A DNA stretch of 64,000 bases, taken from NCBI RefSeq assembly GCF_002234675.1, contig NC_019866.2, positions 23,861,955-23,925,954 on the forward strand. Reading direction: 5' to 3'. The notes beneath the pieces are model-generated. The model did not search any database and was not told the DNA's origin. It was given only the letters and a program-made list of their open reading frames with translations. Positions 56,320 through 64,000 of the stretch are shown here, piece after piece. The position numbers and the translations under genes were made by a program. This DNA comes from Oryzias latipes (taxonomy: Eukaryota; Chordata; Actinopteri; Beloniformes; Adrianichthyidae). Every line of letters begins with the position of its first letter. The first letter of the stretch is position 1.

Positions 56320-59300
56320 TCAAGACGGAGGACTCTGGGACTCTGTGTCCCAGTTCTTCCGGCGGTTCCGCTTCCTGTTCCTCTCCGCCATCACCACGGC
56401 GGCCACCACAGTGACCAGCACGGTGACGGTGATGACGAGCACCGTGGCGGTCTCTGCGATGCACAGCTGGCTGTCGACCCAGGCCAGAGACGCCCCCGTC
56501 AGCTGCGGGGGCTCCTGACATGTCACGTTTTGGTAGTCGTCGATGTGGAGGTGACGAACGTGCAGGATCTTGCTGAAGACTCGGTGCAGCTCGCAGTCAC
56601 AGCTCCACGGGTTCCCTGCAGACAAACGTGATCTGACAGGCTGCAATGCAAACTTAGAAACTATTCGTCTTTACTGTTTGCTAACCCCTGAGCTATCTTG
56701 TGGGGTCCAGATGACCCCACTCAGTGCGCTGAACCTTTTTTCTTCAATGATTTGTGATCTTCACTGGTGTCCATGGATTACATGAAATCCTCTTCACATT
56801 TATCCACCTTTGTCATGGTGGGGAGAACACATCAATGTAAGGGTGGGGTCATCTAAGATAGCACAAGGGTTACACAAAATGTTTGTTTCACACCAGATAA
56901 GTGCTGATCACAGGTAGATTCACTGTGACACACAGAGTTCTAGTTGGATCTGTAGCATAGCTTGTTTCCTCTGATAATCCTCCTAAAATCATGAATCATG
57001 ACTGATGAAGACTGATGAAGGTACTTGGAGAGGCGATGAATGTTCAGGAGGAGAAGCCAAAAAGTCCAGATGCCACGATTCAACTTCAAGACAACGTCAG
57101 CTGGAGAATCGTCAACGACATTCAGGAATCATGAAAACCAGGTAAATGTGGTGTAGGAAGAAGATAACGGGTGCTGATAGTCAAAGGACTGTTCACCCTT
57201 CTTCTTCCTGCTCTCTTCTTGGTCAGAGCTCGCGTTGAACAAGAATGTCTCAGAAGGAGAAACTTTTGGAGCTGACCAAAGGCCTGGAGTTTTCCCGGCC
57301 TTTGGTCAGCTTTGGTTGTCGGTTTTTCATGTGATGCTAGGTTCACACTGCACAGGTAATCGTGTTCAATAACAAGCCTATCATGCATTCCTGAAATTAA
57401 TTTGAACGAGTGCAAAGACAAAATGATCGACTGTATTCAGGAACTGAGTGAGTGTACACCTCTGACGGCGTGCTCCTTTGCGAGCAGTGTTCATGGGTGT
57501 GTAGGCTTTCTGTATTCTGAGTTGCGTAGTGGCTGGGTCTCGGGCTAACTAAAGTGTAGTATATTTACATTTAACTCTTGTGCTAACCTAAGCACTTTAA
57601 CATTGGGAGTTGGGTCATCTAGACCCACTAGACAGAGCTCTGAACCTTTTTTCTTCAATGATTTGTAATCTTCACTGGTGTCCATGGATTACATGAAAAC
57701 TTTCCACCATTTCCTCATTGATCAATTCTCAAGCGGTCGGCACTTCCAGGAGTTAAAAGCGATGCCAACCGTGTGTCACTACCAAATCCGACGCCTCGAC
57801 TGGTTAGAGTCAGAGCAGGTTTAACGTTCGATGGCTGTGTGTTTTGTCTGTAGAATTTGAATACGATAGTAGAAACTTGCATGGCTATGCGTGACTGTGA
57901 GTTTGGAGCCCAGCAGCCCAAAACGCACATTTTTGTGGATTCAGATAGACTTTCCTTTGGAAGTGGTTGCTTGAACATGCATTGCTGTAAGTTGCTGTAA
58001 GTTAAGTTTACCTACAGGCGTAACTAACCCCGCCAGCGTTGGCTGAGAACCCCACCAGCAGTTTCTGTGTTAACAAGAGAAACACTGGTGAACAATCCCA
58101 CCAGTCCACTTATTGAGACTGACCATCATTACTATGGAGAGAAAAGGTACTGAAACAACTGAATGACGCTTTACACTCAAACTGTATCTTTGCTGTCCTC
58201 TTGGTTTTACACATATTCAGCTCTGGATTGCCTGTTTGCCTCACATCTGAATTATTTTCAGTTTAAAATTTGATCTGCAAGAGGAACAAGTGTTTCAGTA
58301 AAGGCAACTCGCTGCTTGCATGCTACAGATTTGACTTCACCTGAAAAATACAGGTGAAAGCATGTGCTTTGATTTACCTGACAGCTGGATGTGTGTAGCT
58401 GTGGTGTGAAGGCTGATGAAGGTCTTAAACTTCAGGTGATGAAGGCTGTTTCCCTCCAAACTGAGATCAGCCAGACTGTAGAGAGGAGCCAGCGCGTCGC
58501 TGTCGATGTGGGAGATGTTATTGCTGCTCAGCTGCAGCACCTCCAGGTAGACAGACAGACAAACAGTCTTCATGAAGCTCTCTGAACCTAAAATAAAAGC
58601 ATCCTCGATCAAGGAAAAACCTGAAATCATCCGTCACGCACCTCCAGCCCCGGCAGCATGTCCAGGCTTCCCTGCTGCACTGCCGTCAGTCTGTTGTTGT
58701 TCAGATACAGCTGTCTGAGTCTGGAGAGGCCCCTGAACACACCGGGGCCCATGGACACCAGGCGGTTATGACTGAGGTCCAGCTTCTCCATGTTATCCAA
58801 GAACTCCAAACTCAGAGAAGCAAAAGAAAACGTTGATGATGAGATGCAGAGATCACAGACCTTTCAGCTGAACCTAGTCGTGTCCACGAGGACGGACATT
58901 TGGAGCAGTTCCTGACAGACGTCTGCGGGATTCTGTAGGTCAGCAGATACACGCTTTACCTGTAACCAGATATGTAGCGGAGGTCGTTGTGCTCGAGGCG
59001 CAGCTCCTTGAGAGCCGACAGACTGGCTGAGAAGTCCACGGGAAGAGTGGCGAGCTGGTTCCAGCTGAGATCCAGCTTCTCCAGGAAGGACAGAGAAAAG
59101 AACGCCTGAGAGCAGAAGAACCTGGTCATTCTTCAAAGAGAAAGGTTTAAGGTCATCTTTTAATCTATTGTTCAAGTGTTCCCTGTGGTCTTTTAATTAT
59201 GATGAACGCCGTTTTAAGGCAAAATCAAAGAACCTGTGTCGTTTCAGGACATTATTTCTGCAGAGCAGCAGGAGGTAGTACTTGCCTCTAAGTTAAGGGT

Positions 59301-60494
59301 GGGAACACTGGCATGGAGCAACCCCGCCCTCCCTTCCCGTCACCCATGACGCACACTCTCCCGCTAGCTAACAGCCCCTTACACCTAACACTAGTGATGC
59401 AACCAAAACTGTGAGAAATACCGTAGCTATCCAGCCGTACAGTTTAGATCCAGATTTCAGCTCGGACCAGGAAAACAAAGACGTTCATGGATCCATTTGT
59501 CTGACAGTGGATGCATCAGAATGGAGCAGAGCTCGTGGCCCATCATTGTGGTTTCGGCAAGATTTTCAAACTGCATTTTTTTTCTGCTCCTGATTCACGA
59601 TTTTAATCAAGAAATACTCAGAAATACCACAAGAACATTCTAAAAACACCGTTTTCATTGGAGTGAGTCTTTAAGCTTTTCTTTTCTTCCATGTCAGTAT
59701 TTCATCTGCATTTGTCTAAATTCACAGTGAAATTCACAACAAACTATTCTTGTTTTTTATTCAAATATTGCAAGATGCGACTTAACACAGATAATTGTTA
59801 CAGAGAAAAAAGAGGTGATAAAACTGACGCCAGTATCTGAAGAGGGTGAACATGTTTGAAAATGAATGGCAACTTAAAACCTACAGTAAAAATGTTCTTT
59901 TGATTCTTTTTAAAAGCCTCTCATGTGTTTGCAGTGATCACAGAGTCTCACCCAGGAGGGATAAAAAGACAACATCAGTCTCCGCACAGGAACATTCCAG
60001 CTATTTTCTCTTCAAGTGTGCATAAGCCGCTTTTTATGTTTTTCATTTAAGTTGGTAAAAAACAAACCGTTTGGATTAAAAGTCTCCATCTGTCAGTTTA
60101 ATCCCTTCCATTCTCCTCTAATGCATTCTAATGGAGCTCTTCAAGGTTCAGATTACGACATGCCAGCGGAGAAACACTGTGTTGTCACCTGTGGTTGGAT
60201 GTCCCGGATGTTGCTGTTGGTCAGCACCAGGACGCGCAGGGACCAGAGTCCGGCAAAGGCGCGGCTGCTGATCACGCTTAGGTTGTTCCCCCCCAGCTCC
60301 AGGAGCCATGTCCCATGCGGGATGCCTCTGGGGACGTGGGCAAAGCCTTGGTCGCGACAGTCCACCAGGTCAGCGGGGTCATAGCAAGTGCAGTGCAGTG
60401 GACACACCTTCTCTGCCCCCACACAGGACAGTGGGAGCCCGTGAAGATGAATAGTGGACATCAGAAAAAGGAGGGAGGGGGGGCAGAAGTTCAT
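56320..60494 (-). CDS. LRR single-pass type I membrane protein, 5 coding exons
   Basis: Exons (transcript order): 60494-60189, 59105-58960, 58810-58642, 58540-58378, 56615-56320. Phases match and the total is 1080 nt, 359 residues. Order: signal peptide (about 1-25), LRRNT cap CPLHCTC..DLVDC (31-47), eight 24-residue leucine-rich repeats, LRRCT cap NPWSCDC with Cys267, 269, 294 and 313, a transmembrane segment (about 316-337, TATVLVITVTVLVTVVAAVV), a basic stop-transfer RNRKRNRRK, and a short tail. The 24-residue period continues across every splice junction, which supports the assembly. The size and plan resemble the LRTM/LRRC surface proteins; orthology is not resolved. Two successive acceptors end in GAG (before 58,810 and 58,540). 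A CTCTCCTCAG acceptor upstream (exon edge 60,568) implies a separate 5' UTR exon. The ligand is unknown. Confidence 0.88.
56681..56873 (+). mobile_element. CCCTTGTGCTATC MITE, copy 1
   Basis: Starts CTAACCCCTGAGCTATCTTG and ends AAGATAGCACAAGGGTTAC, with AACCTTTTTTCTTCAATGAT and TGGTGTCCATGGATTACATG inside. It is in the last intron of the LRR gene. Both TTAA flanks have one mismatch. Confidence 0.75.
57571..57720 (+). mobile_element. CCCTTGTGCTATC MITE, copy 2, truncated
   Basis: Starts TTAACTCTTGTGCTAACC, shares TTGGGAGTTGGGTCATCTAG and the CTTCAATGATTTG core, and ends before the right terminus. It interrupts another repeat (57,340-58,000) related to 9,230-9,690. Confidence 0.7.
59147..59674 (+). 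mobile_element. TTAA-flanked ~500-bp MITE, near full-length
   Basis: TTAA at 59,147-59,150 and 59,671-59,674. The right end CATTGGAGTGAGTCT-TTAA matches the 2,390-2,891 copy. The interior includes ATCCAGATTTCAGCTCGGAC and AAGACGTTCATGGATCCATT. It is in the first coding intron of the LRR gene. Confidence 0.75.
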
Positions 60495-60648
60495 TTTGAG
60501 GGATGAATGAGGGGAAACAGGCTAATTTATCCTTTTTTCTTCATGAAGCTCAGTCCTCGTTGGTGGAGCTGAGGAGAGAGGAAGAAGATAATCACTTTTT
60601 CCCCCCAAAGATTCATGTAGAGAAATCATAAAAGGATGAAGAACATTT

Positions 60649-60854
60649 TTAACCCTTGTACTATCCTACGCACTTTAACATTGGGAGTTGGGTCATCTAG
60701 ACCCACTAGACAGAGCTCTGAACCTTTTTTCTTCAATGATTTGTGATCTTCACTGGTGTCCATGGATTACATGATATCTTTCCACCTTTGTCATGGTAGG
60801 GAGAACACGTCAATGTAAGGGGGGGGGGGTCATCTAAGATAGCACAAGGGCTAA
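60649..60854 (+). mobile_element. CCCTTGTGCTATC MITE, copy 3
   Basis: Begins TTAACCCTTGTACTATCC and ends GATAGCACAAGGGCTAA. It is about 206 bp, has the GGGTCATCTAGACCCACTAG core, and lies just upstream of the LRR gene. Confidence 0.85.
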
Positions 60855-60948
60855 GGCGTAATCCTCCTCTTCGTTTAGTCTCGCAAATGCTGGGATGCTC
60901 AAACAGAGTCATTCTCATGAGCACCAGAGTCCCACATAATTACAGTAT

Positions 60949-61158
60949 TTAACCCTTGTGCTATCTTAGATGACCCCCCCCCCCCCCCTTACATTGACGT
61001 GTTCTCCCTACCATGACAAAGGTGGAAAGATATCATGTAATCCATGGACAACAGTGAAGATCACAAATCATTGAAGAAAAAAGGTTCAGAGCACTGTCTA
61101 GTGGGTCTAGATGACCCAACTCCCAATGTTAACGTGCCTAGGATAGCACAAGGGTTAA
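60949..61158 (-). mobile_element. CCCTTGTGCTATC MITE, copy 4, inverted to copy 3
   Basis: Begins TTAACCCTTGTGCTATCTTA and ends GATAGCACAAGGGTTAA with intact TTAA at both edges (60,949-60,952 and 61,155-61,158). The internal core is inverted relative to copy 3, so the two form a 206/210-bp inverted pair separated by 94 bp. Confidence 0.88.
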
Positions 61159-62027
61159 GAATGCACATTTGTGATTTTTGCATGTCTGTAAATATCATGA
61201 AAAAAGGTGACGACTGACGTCACTAACTGGATTCTGGACACCAGAAGTCTGAAAGTCATGTCACACAGCCACTGCATACATTCTGCGCATATTGCATGCA
61301 TGAAAATATACATGAAAAAAGTGAGCAAAGTTTTGGTTTTTACCAGACATTTTCACATGTATGAACCACGTTAAAACCCAGAAGAAGTACAAATAAAACA
61401 CGCAAAGAACACGTAAATCATTGTAGATCATTAATTTCAAATTCAAATTAATTTTATTCATATAGCACCTTTCATATAAAAAACAGCTCAAGGTGCTGTA
61501 CATAAAAACAAACAGGAATACAGAAAACACCAATCCATATTCATGCAATAAAATAATTAAATGAGCCCCTCACAATAGAATACATGAAAACAAACACAAG
61601 TAAAAGAGAACACAGAACCCAGTGGGTTATTATAGCGCTCTTTATATGCGATTCATTAGCGATTCGTTCGTCAATTACGTATTTATAGTAGTAGTAGTAG
61701 TAGTAGTAGTCTTTTTTATTTTGGACTAGTGAAACAAATGTAAAATAACAGAATAAGACAAGAACGAGACAAAACTTACAAAAACAAGAAAAAGACAAGT
61801 AAATTATACAAAACAAAACAAAACAAAATGATATAAACACCAGTCCAAAAGGGAGTGAGAAGAAGAAAAATCTTATAAACTCTCACCCCCCTTTACCCTA
61901 AGCCCTTACTTTCCCACCATCAGAGTCCAGTGCCCTACCCAAGTGTATATGTACATATATACATGTAATTTTCATTTCCAAACAACATACAAATGAATAA
62001 CAAAACGTATTGTCAAAGTATGCAGAT

Positions 62028-63185
62028 TTATAAATGCTGACATTCTGTATTTTTTTGTATTTGCACATATTTATCCATGATCATCTTCCTGTATCTATTT
62101 TTAAATTCTTTTATGTTTGGACATTGTTTCAAGCATTTACTGGTTCTGTTCCACAACTTCACTCCACAAATTGAAACACAGAATCTCTTTTTATTTGTAC
62201 GTGCTTTATGTATGACAAATGTATCTTTTTCCCTAAAATTGTATTTTTCCTCTTTTGTAATAAATAACCTTTGGATATTTGTGGGTAATAAGTTGTTTTT
62301 GGCCTTGAATATTATTTGAGCGGTACAATACTCTACTAGATCGTAAAATTTGAGTAATTTTGATTCTATGAATAATTTATTTGTGTGCTCAAGGTAACTG
62401 ACTTTGTGTATGATTCGTATTGCTCTCTTCTGAAGTATTGAAAGTGAATGTAACGTTGTTTTATAGTTGTTCCCCCAAACCTCTACACTATAAGAAAAAT
62501 ATGGTAAAACTAATGTACAGTATAACATGTGGAGTGATTTGTGGTCCAGAACCAGTTTAGCTTTATTTAAGACAGAAATACTTCTGGATAGTTTAGCTTG
62601 TATGTAGCTAATATGTGCTTTCCAGGTAAGTTTGTCATCAATTATGACCCCAAGAAATTTATTTTCATAAATTCTTTCAAGTTTCACCCCATTTATGTGC
62701 ATGTCAATGTCAATATTTTTACCCTTATGGTGACCAAATAACATCATTTTTGTTTTACTTAAATTTAGTGAAAGCTTATTTACATCAAACCACAGCTTCA
62801 GTTTTTCCATCTCCTTCTTAACAATTTCAATGAGTTGCTGCAAATCATCCCCATCACAAAACACATTAGTATCATCAGCAAATAGAACTAGCCGTAATTT
62901 GTTAGAAACCTGAAATAAATCATTTATATATAAAATAAACAATATTGGTCCCAGAACCGACCCCTGAGGGACACCACAAACAATGTCCAAACATTGGGAA
63001 CAAGCACCATCAACCTTTACAAACTGCTTTCTGTTGCTCAAATAGCTTCTGATCCAGTCTAGCACTAACCCCCTAATGCCATACCGATCCAATTTATGAA
63101 TTAATATACAGTGGTTAATTGTGTCGAAAGCTTTTTTTAAGTCAATAAATACCCCGATTACATGTTTTTTTATTATCAATAGCAT
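62028..63185 (-). pseudogene. LINE reverse transcriptase, C-terminal part
   Basis: An open frame contains the polymerase motifs in order: FIDLKKAFDTINH (motif A), GVPQGSVLGPILFILYINDL (motif B) and LFADDTNVF (motif C, the catalytic Asp pair). The thumb and C-terminal parts include ILQKRAIRIIH. It continues the frame at 63,142-64,000 but is displaced by one base at a T7 run (A7 on the coding strand, 63,165-63,171). The frameshift makes this copy defective unless it is a sequencing error. Confidence 0.88.
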
Positions 63186-63999
63186 TTGTTATATTTTCTA
63201 TTACATTCATCAGGGCCAGTGATGTTGATCGATTTGACCTGAACCCATACTGTCCTTCGTCCAGTATCTTGTGCTTTTCGATGAAAGAGTTTAATCGGGT
63301 TATGAACATTTTTTCCAAAATCTTTGATAACTGCGGTAACATAGAAACTGGCCTATAGTTTGTGAAGTGATGCTTGTTCCCGGTTTTGTACAATGGTATA
63401 ACTTTTGCAATTTTCATTTGATTAGGAAATGAACCTGTTTGGAATGATAAATTGAAGATATATTCTAACGGTTTCAGAATTCCACTGATTACTGTTTTCA
63501 CCAAGGCCATATCAATGCCATTAACATCAGTAGAGAGTTTACCCTTCATTCCTCTCACGGTCTTTAATATTTCATTTTCAGTTACTGGGTTAAGAAACAT
63601 GCTACTGGGATTTCTGTCAATTAACATTTGCACATCCTTTCTAAATGTTCCTGGATCCGGGATTTGCTTTTCTAACTCAGGTCCCACGTTTACAAAGAAA
63701 TCATTAAATCTTTTAGCAATCTCTTCCCTTTGATCTATTTCTTCACTCTTACTAATAAAATACTTTGGATAGGAGTCTTCCTTGTTACCCTTTCTTAGAA
63801 TAGTATTAAGTATGCCCCATGTTTTCTTGATATTACTTTTGTTTTCCTCTAAAAGTTTTCCATAATATTCCTTCTTGCATGTTCTTATGATCTGCGTTAG
63901 CTTATTTTTGTATTTTTTATATTTAATTTCGGCCTCTTTTGTTCTCTTTTTTAAGTAGTTTTTATAAAGAGTATTCTTTTTCTTACATGCATTCTGTAG
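63142..63999 (-). pseudogene. LINE reverse transcriptase, N-terminal part, partial
   Basis: The frame is open from the window edge to 63,142. It holds the linker upstream of the fingers (KNKLTQIIRTCKKEYYGKLL, TWGILN), then PLYKTGNKHHFTNYRPVSML, LEKMFITRLNSFI and DEGQYGFRSNRST, the fingers region of non-LTR RTs. It ends in a stop shortly after the T7 run, where the next frame takes over. Confidence 0.85.
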
Positions 64000-64000
64000 T

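Larger units (their letters stand above)
61687..64000 (-). mobile_element. Non-LTR retrotransposon (LINE), 3' part, runs off the window
   Basis: The minus strand carries one long reverse-transcriptase frame from the window end to 62,028, then about 320 bp of non-coding sequence, and ends at 61,687-61,710 in an (ACT)n tail. A short simple-repeat tail instead of poly(A) occurs in several LINE clades of the jockey/CR1/L2/RTE group; the clade is not resolved. The 5' part, including any endonuclease, lies beyond 64,000. Confidence 0.9.

Overview
The window is vertebrate, almost certainly teleost, genomic DNA. Genes are split into many exons with GT-AG introns, some under 100 nt and one over 13 kb. 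Introns and intergenic DNA are crowded with fish-type elements: hAT, Tc1, Harbinger-like and TTAA-flanked DNA transposon relics and MITEs, tRNA-derived SINEs, and LINE copies with a short microsatellite tail. I cannot name the species.

Three protein-coding genes can be assembled by hand with every intron phase matching. (1) hdac5, a class IIa histone deacetylase, is on the + strand. Its coding exons run from 21,701 to 45,296 (28 exons, 1117 residues) with a probable alternative first exon in a CpG-rich promoter at about 8.0-8.8 kb, and its 3' UTR probably ends near 48.2 kb. (2) pex12, the peroxisomal RING-type E3 ligase subunit, is on the - strand (three coding exons, 50,865 down to 49,698, 337 residues), convergent with hdac5. 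(3) A secreted-type leucine-rich-repeat single-pass membrane protein is on the - strand (five coding exons, 60,494 down to 56,320, 359 residues); its exact orthologue is not settled. The distal right end (61.7-64.0 kb) is a non-LTR retrotransposon on the - strand whose reverse transcriptase is broken by one frameshift and which runs off the window.

Layout: 0-8 kb holds transposon relics (Tc1-like, Harbinger-like MITE, TTAA MITEs, SINEs) and no recognisable gene. 8.0-8.8 kb is a CpG-rich promoter and first exon with MEF2, E-box and CRE-like sites. 8.8-21 kb is the first hdac5 intron, including a complete hAT relic with target-site duplication, a second hAT MITE nested in it, and a long (ACTC)n tract. 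21-45.3 kb is the hdac5 body. 45.3-48.2 kb is its 3' UTR. 49.7-50.9 kb is pex12. 51.3-52.0 kb is a 20-bp minisatellite with higher-order structure. 52-56 kb shows no gene. 56.3-60.6 kb is the LRR gene, and the rest is MITEs and the LINE.

The three genes do not form a pathway. Hdac5 is a nuclear-cytoplasmic shuttling corepressor of MEF2, Pex12 acts in peroxisomal import-receptor recycling, and the LRR protein is a cell-surface molecule. The points most worth a second look are the two alternative hdac5 first exons (one with a splice acceptor embedded in the coding sequence of the other), a perfect 72-bp palindrome in an hdac5 intron, a perfect MEF2 consensus at the distal hdac5 promoter, and the MITE plus minisatellite next to the pex12 5' end.
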